Below are positions 44,719-54,427 of a stretch of 64,000 nucleotides of DNA, one piece after another. Numbering within the stretch: the stretch's first letter is position 1; every line of letters begins with the position of its first letter. The notes beneath the pieces were generated by a model that had not been told where the DNA came from, ran no database searches, and saw only the letters and a list, made by a program, of their open reading frames with translations. This DNA comes from Erythrobacter sp. Lineage in GTDB: Bacteria > Pseudomonadota > Alphaproteobacteria > Sphingomonadales > Sphingomonadaceae. The stretch spans positions 62,001-126,000 of the forward strand of contig JASBTD010000063.1 in NCBI GenBank assembly GCA_030148605.1, read 5' to 3'. The position numbers and the translations under genes were made by a program.

Positions 44719-44937
44719 TTACGGGCTGACCGGCTCGTCATCATCATCAGCAGCGATGACAATACCAGCAATAACAGCTGCACCTGCGAGGATGGCAATC
44801 AGGAGTCCTGAGCCACCGGCAAGTTCGCTTTCGCCTTCGACCGGAGCCGGAGCACGATCAAGCGACACTTCAGCGATTGCTGGTGCGGTTGCGAGAGAGA
44901 GGACCGCAGCTGCTGCTGCGAGAGTACGGATCTTCAT
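44719..44937 (-). CDS. Small exported membrane peptide with acidic tail
   Basis: 72 residues from the ATG at 44935-44937 (GGAGA upstream). A signal peptide ('TLAAAAAVLSLATAPAIAE') is followed by an acidic linker, one membrane helix ('GLLIAILAGAAVIAGIVIAA') and an acidic end 'DDDDEPVSP'. No known domain. Small proteins of this shape are widespread in Sphingomonadales with no assigned role. A plausible promoter and a strong terminator flank it, so it is a distinct transcript. Confidence 0.8.
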   Translation of the reverse strand: MKIRTLAAAAAVLSLATAPAIAEVSLDRAPAPVEGESELAGGSGLLIAILAGAAVIAGIVIAADDDDEPVSP

Positions 44938-44973
44938 CAAGTGTCTCCTATCGGCTTGTCTTGACTTGGGTGC

Positions 44974-45002
44974 AAACTACGAAACCTTTATCTATCACGC
45001 AA
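44974..45002 (-). promoter_or_regulatory. Putative sigma-70 promoter for the small membrane peptide
   Basis: On the minus strand TTGCGT (45002-44997) and TAGTTT (44979-44974) are spaced by 17 bp, about 37 bp upstream of the ATG. Confidence 0.4.
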
Positions 45003-45213
45003 CCCCAAATTCGTATGCATTCATCGCCAGAATGGTCGAAAACACCGGTGAATTGATGATCTTGTTCCACTCTGTTGCAATATTGCCGCGATTATTGCTT
45101 TGAAATGCTGGGTAAGCAGTGCGCAAGTAACGTTCTGGCGAATCAAAGGTAAATTTTGAGTAAAGCCGTATCGCGCACATCTGCCGACCCGCCTTGCAGC
45201 ACACTGCCCGGCA
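45003..45213. other. Gene-free A/T-richer spacer
   Basis: About 210 bp between the small peptide promoter and the end of the amidohydrolase gene. Only short frames with non-coding composition occur. I see no structured RNA or operator here. Confidence 0.5.
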
Positions 45214-46887
45214 TCACTCGGTTCCGGAGCGTGAGAATACGCGCTCTCCATTGACCCAGGTTTCCAGCACTCGCAAATCGCGGATTTCGGAAGGCGAAGA
45301 AAGCAAGGGATCGCGATCGACCAGGATAAAGTCAGCCCTCTCCCCTTTGATCAGTCGACCAAAGCGACCTTCGGCAAAACCTGCGTAGGCGGCATCGCTG
45401 GTGAAACCGGCCAGCGCCTGTTCGCGCGAAACTGTTTCGCTTGGCAACCAGCCGCCAAAGGGTTCGCCATTGGCATCGGTTCGGCTTATCGCCACCGCGA
45501 GCCCTGCCGGCGTGTTGGCGGGTTCGACGGGTGCGTCCGATCCGAACGCTAGCCGACCACCTTGCGCGAGCACACTGCGCCAGGCGTAGGCTCCGCCAAG
45601 CCTTTCGATGCCCATCCGCGCTTCTGCCATCAACCGGTCAGAGGATTGATGGAGCGGCTGGAATGATGCGATAATTCCATTGTCGGCAAAGCGAGGGAGG
45701 TCTGCCGGGTCGACAATCTGCGAGTGTTCGATCCTCCAGCGCCGATCGCCCTTGTAGCTTTCGCTGAGTTCTTCGATTGCGGACAGGACTTCGGCATTGG
45801 CTGCGTCACCGATTGCGTGAACGGCGGTCTGAAATCCGTCCATTGCCGCCCGGCTCATGATATTGCGCAATTGAGCCGGCGTGAGGATCGGAATGCCGCG
45901 GTTGCCGGGCGCGTCGGCATAATCCTGTTTCAGCCAGGCCCCGCGCGAACCCAATGCCCCGTCAAGGTAGATCTTGATGCCGCCCATGCGCAGCCGATCA
46001 TCATAAAGCCATGGGGTGGGGGCAGGGCCTGCGATCAGCAGCATGGAATCGAGCGAACTGGCGTAAGACATGATGCGCAGCTTCAGCGCGCCGCGATCTC
46101 CGGCGCGACGAAACGTCTGCCAATCCTCGATGGAAGTGCCCATATCGGCTGCTGCGGTTATGCCGCTGGCGAGCAACAAGTCCTGCGCCTTGGATAATGC
46201 GAGGTCACGCTCGGCAGGGCGCGGCGCGGGAATAGCCCTTGTAACCAGGCTCTCTGCGGCATCGACGAAGATCCCGCTTGGTGCATTAGTCCCTTGCAAA
46301 CGAATAATCTGCCCACCGACCGGTGACTGCGCTGTGGCATCGAGCCCGGCCAGCTGCATCGCGCGGCTGTTTGCCCAGCCGGCGTGGCCATCCACTCGTG
46401 TCAGATAAACCGGGCGATCGCTGACAACTGCGTCAAGCTCGGCTGCGGTGGGGAAACGGCCCAGCCCCCATTTTTCCTGATTCCATCCACCGCCAAGGAT
46501 CCAGGGGCGGCCGGGATTGTTCTCAGCAAACTCGGCGATTGCAGCAAGTGCTTCTTCCAGCGACCGAGTGGCAGAAAGGTCTAGCGTCATCTGCGCGAAG
46601 CCGATTCCCATCACATGGACATGCGCATCGATAAAGCCCGGCAGCATGACGCGGCCATCGCCGTCGACCGCGAAATCGACATCGCTTGGTCGCTCGCCAC
46701 CGCTTGCAACGGTTTCGCGCACGCGGCCGTCATCATCGATCACCAAGGCAGCAAATCGCTCGACTGATCCGTTCTCGCCGATGGTGATGCCGTCGACATT
46801 GTAGATCAACGTGTCAGCCTGCGCGGGTATTGCGGCTAGCGCCAGGATACTTGCCGCTGCCAGACCCAGTTTCGAAATCAAAGTCAT
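45214..46887 (-). CDS. Exported amidohydrolase (YtcJ-like, metal-dependent)
   Basis: 557 residues with a signal peptide ('LGLAAASILALAAIPAQAD'). The amidohydrolase barrel has 'VMLPGFIDAHVHVMGIGFAQ' giving the metal-binding HxH. 'GLGRFPTAAELDAVVSDRPV', 'LKIYLDGALGSRGAWLKQDY' (here 'GIKIYLDGALGSRG'), 'HAIGDAANAEVLSAIEEL' and 'RLAFGSDAPVEPANT' follow; this arrangement fits the YtcJ/N-substituted formamide deformylase group. The substrate is unknown. It overlaps the upstream dehydrogenase gene by ATGA. Confidence 0.87.
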   Translation of the reverse strand: MTLISKLGLAAASILALAAIPAQADTLIYNVDGITIGENGSVERFAALVIDDDGRVRETVASGGERPSDVDFAVDGDGRVMLPGFIDAHVHVMGIGFAQMTLDLSATRSLEEALAAIAEFAENNPGRPWILGGGWNQEKWGLGRFPTAAELDAVVSDRPVYLTRVDGHAGWANSRAMQLAGLDATAQSPVGGQIIRLQGTNAPSGIFVDAAESLVTRAIPAPRPAERDLALSKAQDLLLASGITAAADMGTSIEDWQTFRRAGDRGALKLRIMSYASSLDSMLLIAGPAPTPWLYDDRLRMGGIKIYLDGALGSRGAWLKQDYADAPGNRGIPILTPAQLRNIMSRAAMDGFQTAVHAIGDAANAEVLSAIEELSESYKGDRRWRIEHSQIVDPADLPRFADNGIIASFQPLHQSSDRLMAEARMGIERLGGAYAWRSVLAQGGRLAFGSDAPVEPANTPAGLAVAISRTDANGEPFGGWLPSETVSREQALAGFTSDAAYAGFAEGRFGRLIKGERADFILVDRDPLLSSPSEIRDLRVLETWVNGERVFSRSGTE

Positions 46888-47786
46888 TGCTTGCCTCCCT
46901 TGGGCAGTCGCGAAATGAGCGCGCTGGTATCAAGGCGTCCGCCGCCTTGTGCCTGCACCTCGGCATAAAACTGGTCCACCAATGCCGAGATTGGCGAAGA
47001 AAGGCCATGGCTTCGCGCTTCTTCCAGTGCATAGCCCAAATCCTTGCGCATCCAGTCGATCGCAAAGCCGAAGTCGAACTCGTCCTTGACCATGGTTTGC
47101 CAGCGATTCTCCATCTGCCAGCTTTGCGCTGCCCCGCCGGAGATGGCCTCGAAAGTCTTGTCCAGGTCAAGCCCGGCAGCTTGTGAAAGGCGGATCGCTT
47201 CGCTCAGCCCGCCAAGCACCCCGGCGATGCACATCTGGTTTGCCATCTTGGCGGTCTGCCCTGCACCGGGGCCGCCGATATGGACGATCCGTGCGGCATA
47301 GCAGTCCATCACCGGCGTCGCGCGCGCCATGGCGGCATCGCTGCCACCGCACATGATCGCCAGCTTGCCATTTTCCGCGCCAGCCTGGCCCCCGCTGACA
47401 GGAGCATCCACGGCTTCGATGCCGTGCGCTCTGGCTTCCCTATCGATCCGGCGGGCCATACGTGCAGAAACAGTGGTGTGATCAACAAACAGCGCGCCGG
47501 GCTTCATCGCAGGAATCGCGCCATCGCTGCCCAGCGCGACGCGCTCGAGATCTTCGTCATTACCGACGCAAGTGAACACGATATCAGCATCGCTCGCAGC
47601 TTCGGCAGGCGTCGATGCAATTTGCACGTCCAGGCCTTGCGCGGCGCATTCTGCCTGCCATTTGGAGGCGCGCGCGGCGGTGCGATTATAGCCGGTTACC
47701 GCGTGACCTGCCTTGGCCAGGTGGCGAGCCATCGGTGCGCCCATCACGCCAAGCCCGACAAAAGCGATTTTCAATTCTCTATCCAT
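46884..47786 (-). CDS. NAD(P)-dependent 3-hydroxyisobutyrate dehydrogenase-family protein
   Basis: 300 residues from the ATG at 47784-47786 (MDRELKIAFVG...), the longer open frame adding an unlikely extension. The N-terminal Rossmann motif is 'IAFVGLGVMGAPMARHLAKA'. Then come 'DAPVSGGQAGAENGKLAIMC', the family signature, and 'GAGQTAKMANQMCIAGVLGG' with the catalytic Lys. It oxidises a beta-hydroxy acid. Paired by a 4-bp overlap with the amidohydrolase downstream, which hints at a shared pathway. Confidence 0.87.
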   Translation of the reverse strand: MDRELKIAFVGLGVMGAPMARHLAKAGHAVTGYNRTAARASKWQAECAAQGLDVQIASTPAEAASDADIVFTCVGNDEDLERVALGSDGAIPAMKPGALFVDHTTVSARMARRIDREARAHGIEAVDAPVSGGQAGAENGKLAIMCGGSDAAMARATPVMDCYAARIVHIGGPGAGQTAKMANQMCIAGVLGGLSEAIRLSQAAGLDLDKTFEAISGGAAQSWQMENRWQTMVKDEFDFGFAIDWMRKDLGYALEEARSHGLSSPISALVDQFYAEVQAQGGGRLDTSALISRLPKGGKQ

Positions 47787-47894
47787 AGTTCCAAGCGGGG
47801 TAATGCCTGAGCCCGCCACTGCAACCGCTTTTATCACTTGCAAAAGATCGAATAGCGTTGCGGAGGCGGTCCCGAGCCCCTATCCCGCCGCGCT

Positions 47895-49148
47895 ATGAGC
47901 AGCCAGCCGATCTTTGCCAGCGATGAAGCAGCGCGCAATGCGCTGACGATCGAAGATGTCCGCGCCGCCGCAGAGCGGATCGACGGTGCGGTGGTCCGCA
48001 CGCCGATGATGCATTCGATTACGCTGTCTCAAATTGCGGGCTGCGAGATCTGGCTCAAGTTCGAGAACCTTCAGTTTACGGCCGCCTATAAGGAGCGGGG
48101 TGCGTTGAACGCGCTCTTGCATCTGTCCGATGAGCAGAAAAAGCGCGGCGTGATTGCGGCCTCGGCTGGCAATCACAGCCAGGGGCTATCCTATCACGGC
48201 ACGCGTCTGGGCGTGCCGGTCACGATCGTGATGCCGCGCACTACGCCGACTGTGAAGGTGATGCAGACAGAAAGCGTGGGCGGGCATGTCGTGCTCGAAG
48301 GCGAGACTTTCGACGATGCCTATGCGCATGCGCGCCAGCTTGAGCAGGAGCGGGGGCTAACCTTCATCCACCCCTTTGACGATCCGCTGGTTGCCGCAGG
48401 GCAGGGCACTGTCGCGCTTGAGATGCTGGATGTGAATGCCGATCTGGATTGCATGGTTGTGCCGATCGGCGGAGGCGGCTTGATGTCTGGCATGGCAACC
48501 GTGGCGAAAACGCTCGATCCCGAAATCGAGATGATCGGTGTTCAGGCTGAACTTTTCCCGTCGATGTATGCGAAGGTGAAGGGCGAAGAGCGTGAATGTG
48601 GCGGCGATACGCTGGCAGAAGGCATCGCCGTGAAGGCTCCGGGAGAATTCACTTCGCGGATCATCGCGAACCTGGTCGATGATATCATGCTGGTCGACGA
48701 GCGTGCACTGGAAGAAGCGGTCAGCCTGTTGCTGCAGATCGAGAAGACCGTGGTTGAAGGCGCGGGCGCGGCTGGCCTTGCAGCAGTGCTGACAAACCCC
48801 GAGCATTTTGCCGGCAAACAGGTTGGGCTGGTGCTTTGTGGCGGCAATATCGACACGCGTTTGCTGGCAAATGTCCTGCTGCGCGATCTTGCCCGCCAGG
48901 GCCGATTGGCGCGCCTCAGGATCACCTTGCAGGATCGCCCCGGCGCCCTGTTCAAGGTGATGCGCGAGTTCAACGAGCACAATGTGAATATCATCGAGAT
49001 ATACCATCAGCGCATCTTCACTTCGCTGCCAGCTAAGGGGTTGATCACCGATATCGAATGCGAAGCGCGTGACCGCGAACAGCTCGATGCACTGATCCAC
49101 GCACTGCGTGCCAAGGGTTACGCTGTTAACCCTGTTGAGCTCAACTGA
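47895..49148 (+). CDS. ilvA: Threonine dehydratase (catabolic type with C-terminal ACT domain)
   Basis: 417 residues, PLP fold type II. K66 in 'QFTAAYKERGALNAL' forms the Schiff base, 'SAGNHSQGLSYHGTRLGVPV' binds substrate and 'VPIGGGGLMSGMATVAK' the PLP phosphate. The last ~75 residues are an ACT domain ('RITLQDRPGALFKVMREFNE'), fitting the short IlvA/TdcB-type enzyme. It makes 2-oxobutyrate for isoleucine. 'HQRIFTSLPAKGLITDIECE' is the ACT core. The start ATG follows a weak ribosome site. Confidence 0.92.
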   Translation: MSSQPIFASDEAARNALTIEDVRAAAERIDGAVVRTPMMHSITLSQIAGCEIWLKFENLQFTAAYKERGALNALLHLSDEQKKRGVIAASAGNHSQGLSYHGTRLGVPVTIVMPRTTPTVKVMQTESVGGHVVLEGETFDDAYAHARQLEQERGLTFIHPFDDPLVAAGQGTVALEMLDVNADLDCMVVPIGGGGLMSGMATVAKTLDPEIEMIGVQAELFPSMYAKVKGEERECGGDTLAEGIAVKAPGEFTSRIIANLVDDIMLVDERALEEAVSLLLQIEKTVVEGAGAAGLAAVLTNPEHFAGKQVGLVLCGGNIDTRLLANVLLRDLARQGRLARLRITLQDRPGALFKVMREFNEHNVNIIEIYHQRIFTSLPAKGLITDIECEARDREQLDALIHALRAKGYAVNPVELN

Positions 49149-49197
49149 CTGGAAAAAGCGAACATTCGTCGCATAGTGGGGCGGAATTTTGGCGATA

Positions 49198-49218
49198 TTA
49201 ACCATGTCACATGGTTAA
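49198..49218. promoter_or_regulatory. Long perfect inverted repeat downstream of ilvA
   Basis: ttaaccatg (49198-49206) and catggttaa (49210-49218) are exact reverse complements around a 3-bp centre. It sits 50 bp after ilvA and about 95 bp before bpt. No T tract follows, so an operator is at least as likely as a terminator. Confidence 0.45.
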
Positions 49219-49311
49219 AGACCTTTTACCGAAGGGCTCGAAAAGGCATAACAGGGTCTTAACGCGCACATAGCGCGATTCCTTTGTGTGGAAGAGGACC
49301 TTGGCAGAACA

Positions 49312-50145
49312 GTGACGGCGCCCATTCGCTTTCCCCGTTTTTTCGTGACCAGCCCGGCGCCGTGTCCGTACCTGCCCGGGCGCAGCGAGCGGAAGGTGTT
49401 CACTGAGCTAAAAGGTCCGCACGCAGAGCAATTGAACGAAGCCTTGGGCCGGATCGGCTTCCGCCGCAGCCAGACTGTGGCCTACCGCCCGAGCTGCCTG
49501 GATTGCCAGGCATGTGTTTCAGTGCGTGTGGCGGCGCTCGATTTCGCGGCGTCGAATACCCAGCGCCGCAATCTGCGTGACAATGGCGACTTGATTGGGA
49601 CCGAATGCCGGCCTTGGGCGACCGATGAGCAGTTTGAACTGCTGCGCCAGTATCTGGGCGCGCGCCATCCCGAAGGTGGCATGGCGACGATGGACGAAAT
49701 GGACTTCGCCGACATGGTTGAGCACACACCTGTGACTTCGACCATGATCGAATATCGTGAGCCCACTGCAAGCGGCGAGCCTGGCCGACTGGTGGGCGTA
49801 TGCCTGACTGATCGTCAAAGCGACGGGCTTTCGATGATCTACAGTTTTTATGACGCTGATCATGGCGCGCGCAGCGGACTTGGCAATTACATCATCCTCG
49901 ATCACATCCGCCGCGCGGCCGCCGAAGCGCTGCCCTATGTTTACCTTGGTTACTGGGTCGAAGGCTCGCCGCGTATGCAATACAAGGTGCGCTATCGCCC
50001 GCTCGAAAAGCTTACCCGCGATGGCTGGGTGCGCATCGGAGATGAAGAGCACAAGCGCTTGATCGCCAATGCGATGAAGCCGGGCAATCCTGTACCTAAC
50101 CCGAGCGGGAAGGACGGCAAACATCCGCGCTTCGAGAGAGGCTGA
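49312..50145 (+). CDS. bpt: Aspartate/glutamate leucyltransferase
   Basis: 277 residues from the GTG at 49312 ([11 protein letters not shown]...), chosen because family members start MTAPxRFPRFF; the first in-frame GTG lies 24 bp before. The N-terminal Cys-rich motif '[15 protein letters not shown]' is the metal/redox patch of the ATE/Bpt family. '[20 protein letters not shown]' and '[20 protein letters not shown]' belong to the transferase. It adds Leu to proteins with N-terminal Asp or Glu, marking them for ClpAP in the N-degron pathway. Confidence 0.9.
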   Translation: MTAPIRFPRFFVTSPAPCPYLPGRSERKVFTELKGPHAEQLNEALGRIGFRRSQTVAYRPSCLDCQACVSVRVAALDFAASNTQRRNLRDNGDLIGTECRPWATDEQFELLRQYLGARHPEGGMATMDEMDFADMVEHTPVTSTMIEYREPTASGEPGRLVGVCLTDRQSDGLSMIYSFYDADHGARSGLGNYIILDHIRRAAAEALPYVYLGYWVEGSPRMQYKVRYRPLEKLTRDGWVRIGDEEHKRLIANAMKPGNPVPNPSGKDGKHPRFERG

Positions 50146-50154
50146 ACACCCGTA

Positions 50155-50763
50155 TCAGGCGAGCCCGCTGGCGTAGACGCGGGCTTCCGCCTGCCTCCGC
50201 CTGACAAGCCCTTTCAAGACACGCCCGCCCGCGCGGTTCCAGCGCGCGAATTCTTCTGCTGCGCCTAACCTGTCACCTGACTGGTGTTTCGCCGTCAGCG
50301 TCGCACGGCGGATCGCGCCGGTGTTGTAGTGAAAGCTGACCAAAGCATCGAACTCGCTTTGGCTCGTGGGAGTGTCACCCAGCGCCTCTGCCACTTCAGC
50401 CGCATGGCGCGCGACATCTTCAGCAAGCCGGGCATCGCATTGCTCTTGCGTCCAGACTGTACCTGGCCCGATATCAGCGCCGGTCGCGCCCCATCCGATT
50501 GTCCATGGTGCGCCGCCAGTCCCCGGGTCGGGATAGGCTTCGATCAATCCGTCAGGGCGGAGCGACGCACAACCTTCAAATCTTTTGATCAGCTCGAATG
50601 CCTGACTGCCGGGCTTGAGCCGGGCGGCCCGGACCAGCTTTTCACAAGCCTCATCATCTCCGGTCGCGCAATCGATCGCGCTATCAATGGCATCGACTTC
50701 GGATGGGCGAAAGCCGCGTCCCAATATGTTGCGAAATGTGTCGAAAATTGCCTTGCGCGTCAT
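50155..50763 (-). CDS. Phage-type lysozyme (GH24) with extra N-terminal domain
   Basis: 202 residues. The T4-lysozyme-like active site is E63 in 'IKRFEGCASL', D79 in 'AYPDPGTGG' and T88 in 'PWTIGWG', with 'ALVSFHYNTGAIRRATL' as the helical body. The first ~50 residues ('AIFDTFRNILGRGFRPSEVD') form a separate region typical of endolysin-like proteins in alphaproteobacteria. It lacks a signal peptide, so release would need a holin or cell lysis. No phage structural genes are nearby. Confidence 0.85.
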   Translation of the reverse strand: MTRKAIFDTFRNILGRGFRPSEVDAIDSAIDCATGDDEACEKLVRAARLKPGSQAFELIKRFEGCASLRPDGLIEAYPDPGTGGAPWTIGWGATGADIGPGTVWTQEQCDARLAEDVARHAAEVAEALGDTPTSQSEFDALVSFHYNTGAIRRATLTAKHQSGDRLGAAEEFARWNRAGGRVLKGLVRRRQAEARVYASGLA

Positions 50764-50937
50764 ATGCCTGCCTCTTGCCGGGGGAATCGAGGCGAAGGAA
50801 TTAGACAGGATTCGGCCAAGTAGGAAAATGGTTTGTTCCAGGAAGCAGCGTTCCAGACGCCGCTGTTCTTGCTTTGGGCAGTCAGGGAATCTTGAAATCG
50901 CTGGCCTGATCCCAGTATCGTGCCCGGGAAGATATAA

Positions 50938-50969
50938 AAAGGGCGCCCGGATCGCTCCGGACGCCCTTT
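50938..50969 (-). terminator. Rho-independent terminator of glnA
   Basis: aaagggcg (50938-50945) pairs with cgcccttt (50962-50969), extended inside by ccgg/ccgg. The minus strand continues into TTTTT. It lies 30 bp after the glnA stop. Confidence 0.85.
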
Positions 50970-50998
50970 CAGGTTAGCGCTAGATTGCTGGAGGCAGA

Positions 50999-52408
50999 TC
51001 AGGCGCTGTAATACATGTCGAATTCGACCGGGCACGGCGTGGTTTCAGTACGCACGACCTGCTCCCACAGAAGCTCTGCATAGGCGTCGATCTGATCCTT
51101 GGTGAATACGTCACCCTTCAGCAGGAATTCGTGATCGGCTTCGAGCGCTTCCAGCGCTTCGCGCAGCGAACCGCAAACGGTCGGAACTTCAGCAAGCTCT
51201 GCCGGCGGCAGATCATAGAGGTTCTTGTCCATGGCTTCGCCCGGGTGGATCTTGTTGGTGATCCCGTCGAGGCCCGCCATCAGCAGCGCCGAATAGGCGA
51301 GGTAAGGGTTCGCCATGGCATCGGGGAAGCGGAATTCGACGCGTTTCGCCTTGTCGCCCGCACCGTAAGGAATGCGGCAAGAAGCCGAGCGGTTGCGAGC
51401 AGAGTATGCCAGCAGAACCGGCGCTTCGAAGCCCGGTACCAGGCGCTTGTAGCTGTTGGTGGTCGGGTTGGTGAAGGCGTTAAGAGCCTTCGCGTGCTTG
51501 ATCACACCGCCGATGTAATAGAGGCAGTTTTCCGACAGGCCGGCATATTCATTGCCTGCGAAAGTCGGCTTGCCATCTGCCCAGATCGACATGTGGGTGT
51601 GCATGCCAGAGCCGTTATCTTCCTTGATCGGCTTGGGCATGAAGGTAGCGCTCTTGCCATAGGCGTGGGCGACCGGGTGCACGACATATTTGTAGACCTG
51701 CATGCGGTCTGCCGTTTCCACCAGCGTGCCGAAGGTCAGGCCCAGTTCGTGCTGAGCCGCAGCCACTTCGTGGTGGTGCTTGTCGCAAGGCAGGCCCATT
51801 TCCAGCATGGTCGCAACCATTTCCCCGCGAATGTCGACAGCGCTGTCCACCGGTGCAACAGGGAAGTAGCCGCCCTTGGCACGCGGGCGGTGGCCCATAT
51901 TGCCGGCTTCGTATTCCTTACCGCTGTTGGTTGGCAGTTCCACGTCATCGATGGCGAAGCCCGAACCGGCGTAACCATCTTCGAAACGGACATCGTCGAA
52001 CATGAAGAATTCGGCTTCAGGGCCGACATAAACCGTGTCACCAATGCCGGTGCTCTTCAGGTAAGCTTCTGCGCGCTTGGCGGTTGTGCGCGGATCGCGT
52101 GCATACCAGTCGCCGGTTGACGGCTCGACGATGTCGCAATTGACGATCAGCATCGGCGTGGCGCTGAACGGATCGATCCATGTCGCGTTGAGATCCGGCT
52201 TCAGGATCATGTCGGATTCGTTGATCACCTTCCAGCCGGCGATCGACGAACCGTCGAACATCAGGCCGTCTTCGAACTCGTCTTCGCCCATCACACCAGC
52301 ACACATGGTGAGGTGCTGCCACTTGCCCTTGGGGTCGGTAAACCGGAGGTCCACCCACTCGATTTCATTGTCCTTGATCAGTTTCAGGACGTCTTTGACC
52401 TTACTCAT
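50999..52408 (-). CDS. glnA: Glutamine synthetase type I
   Basis: 469 residues, GSI-beta length. '[20 protein letters not shown]' (beta-grasp), '[17 protein letters not shown]' with metal Glu, '[20 protein letters not shown]' with catalytic motif and '[11 protein letters not shown]' complete the active site. The adenylylation Tyr is in '[16 protein letters not shown]' (E. coli Tyr397-like). It makes glutamine from glutamate and ammonia. GGAGGCTA precedes the ATG. It follows glnB with a 94-bp gap, and both should be expressed from the NtrC/sigma-54 region. Confidence 0.97.
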   Translation of the reverse strand: MSKVKDVLKLIKDNEIEWVDLRFTDPKGKWQHLTMCAGVMGEDEFEDGLMFDGSSIAGWKVINESDMILKPDLNATWIDPFSATPMLIVNCDIVEPSTGDWYARDPRTTAKRAEAYLKSTGIGDTVYVGPEAEFFMFDDVRFEDGYAGSGFAIDDVELPTNSGKEYEAGNMGHRPRAKGGYFPVAPVDSAVDIRGEMVATMLEMGLPCDKHHHEVAAAQHELGLTFGTLVETADRMQVYKYVVHPVAHAYGKSATFMPKPIKEDNGSGMHTHMSIWADGKPTFAGNEYAGLSENCLYYIGGVIKHAKALNAFTNPTTNSYKRLVPGFEAPVLLAYSARNRSASCRIPYGAGDKAKRVEFRFPDAMANPYLAYSALLMAGLDGITNKIHPGEAMDKNLYDLPPAELAEVPTVCGSLREALEALEADHEFLLKGDVFTKDQIDAYAELLWEQVVRTETTPCPVEFDMYYSA

Positions 52409-52502
52409 TGGTATTTAGCCTCCAGCTAGTATTCAAACTTGCCCGTTTGTGTGGGCGGGTTGATCGGTAGTCTGCATTTTACGTTGCGCCGCACGAAGTG
52501 CG

Positions 52503-52954
<452 letters not shown>

Positions 52955-53035
52955 GATCGAGGGGAAAGGCCGACCTAATCGGGCGCGGATTGCCCAAAAG
53001 CATGACGGGCATTGCCCAAAATTTAGGCAGATTGG

Positions 53036-53983
53036 CTAGCCGAGCCTCAGGCCGGTGGTCTCTGGCAATCCGCACATGATGTTGAGATTCTGGATCGCGG
53101 CACCCGATGCGCCTTTGCCGAGGTTGTCGAGTCTGGCAATTAACCGCATGTCATGGTCGCCAGCCTGCCCGATGACGAACAGTTCCATGCTATCCCAACC
53201 GCGCGCCTTGGCATGCAGGATCAATTCCTGATTGACCGGCGATTCCAGAGCAACGGAAATGAGCGGAGAAGGCGCATAGAAGCGCGCCAGTGCTTCTCGC
53301 ACGGCATCATGGCCATATCCGCTCGCAGTGTCATGAACTGTCAGCGGGATGTCGATAAGCATCCCTCTATAAGCCGGGACAACCGACGGAGCGAAAGTGG
53401 GTGCCATCGCCAGATCGGCGTACTTTGCCATTTCAGGCAGATGTTTGTGTTCGACACCCAACGCGTAACTGCGAAATGCGGGTGCACCGGGAGCTTCAAA
53501 TCGTTCGATCAGCGATTTTCCGCCGCCTGAGTATCCTGAGAAGCCATAACAGATGAGTGGTTGAGTCATCGACAGGATTCCAGCGCGCACCAAGGGTGCG
53601 ATCAGCGCCAGGAATCCGGTCGGATAGCATCCGGGATTGCTCACGAATTGCGCCTCTGCAATCTTTTCGTGCCCGATGATCTCCGGAAAGCCATAGGTCC
53701 AGCCATCGGCCACGCGGTGCGCGCTCGAAGCATCGATAATCCGCGTGTTCGAGCCTTCGGCCAGCTTCACAGCTTCTTTCGCCGCATCGTCAGGCAAGCA
53801 CAGGATTGCGATATCGGCTGCGTGGAGTGCGTCCCTTCGGGCGGCTTCGCTTTTGCGCTGGGCATCGTCCAGCACCAGCAATTCAAATTCGCTTCGGCCA
53901 GCCAGCCGCTCGCGGATTTCGAGCCCGGTGGTTCCGGCGGCACCATCGATGAAAACGCGCGTCGTCACCACGGCGCCGTTCAA
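53036..53983 (-). CDS. argC: N-acetyl-gamma-glutamyl-phosphate reductase, type 2
   Basis: 315 residues from a TTG start that overlaps the SH3 gene stop (TTGA); GTGs at 53971 and 53968 are alternatives, giving 'VTTRVFIDGAAGTTGLEIRE'. The catalytic Cys is C119 of the long form in 'VSNPGCYPTGFLALIAPL', and 'GFSGYSGGGKSLIERFE' is typical of ArgC2. It reduces N-acetylglutamyl-phosphate with NADPH in arginine biosynthesis. No strong ribosome site, so coupling to the SH3 gene is plausible. Confidence 0.92.
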   Translation of the reverse strand: MNGAVVTTRVFIDGAAGTTGLEIRERLAGRSEFELLVLDDAQRKSEAARRDALHAADIAILCLPDDAAKEAVKLAEGSNTRIIDASSAHRVADGWTYGFPEIIGHEKIAEAQFVSNPGCYPTGFLALIAPLVRAGILSMTQPLICYGFSGYSGGGKSLIERFEAPGAPAFRSYALGVEHKHLPEMAKYADLAMAPTFAPSVVPAYRGMLIDIPLTVHDTASGYGHDAVREALARFYAPSPLISVALESPVNQELILHAKARGWDSMELFVIGQAGDHDMRLIARLDNLGKGASGAAIQNLNIMCGLPETTGLRLG

Positions 53984-54330
53984 GCTTCAACGGGCGCGAG
54001 CTGTGCGATCCGCACATAGCCGCTCGGGCCTTCGGGCGTGAGGCACACCCACGCCCACTCGCCGGCAATGTCGAGCACTTCCACGCCAGTGCCGGGAGCT
54101 AGCTCGGTCACCACATCGCTGTCATCGCGCCCGGCTAGATGCATTTCTGCGGCCTGTTCACCGATCTTACGCGGCTTGGGGATCACGTAATGCGCGGCGA
54201 GATAACGCCCGGCGAGCGCGACATGTGCCAGATCGCCGCGCAAAGGCAGCGTGCCCGGGGCAGGGCGCGCAACAGGGCCTGCCAGCCGTAGCGGGCCAGT
54301 CGGAACCTCATATGTCAATGCGTCGCTCAT
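53980..54330 (-). CDS. SH3-domain protein of unknown function
   Basis: 116 residues from the ATG at 54328-54330 (MSDALTYEV...), with GGGGA upstream. The C-terminal ~60 residues form a bacterial SH3-like fold ('SDVVTELAPGTGVEVLDIAG', 'EWAWVCLTPEGPSGYVRIAQ'). The first half is rich in Pro, Ala and Gly and lacks a signal peptide. Its stop overlaps the argC start by TTGA. The role is unknown; a link to arginine synthesis is not evident from the fold. Confidence 0.72.
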   Translation of the reverse strand: MSDALTYEVPTGPLRLAGPVARPAPGTLPLRGDLAHVALAGRYLAAHYVIPKPRKIGEQAAEMHLAGRDDSDVVTELAPGTGVEVLDIAGEWAWVCLTPEGPSGYVRIAQLAPVEA

Positions 54331-54427
54331 CCGGCGCGCGTCCCCTGTTGATGCACCTCCCGCTGGATGCGGATTGCGCGGGCGCTTATACACTGCGCGC
54401 CTTTCCGGCAAGTTAGCTGCGTCCTAC

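Noticed and set aside
50161-50187. Hairpin agcccgc/gcgggct near the end of the lysozyme gene
   Set aside because: Lies inside the lysozyme coding region with no T run; may be weakly bidirectional but unsupported.
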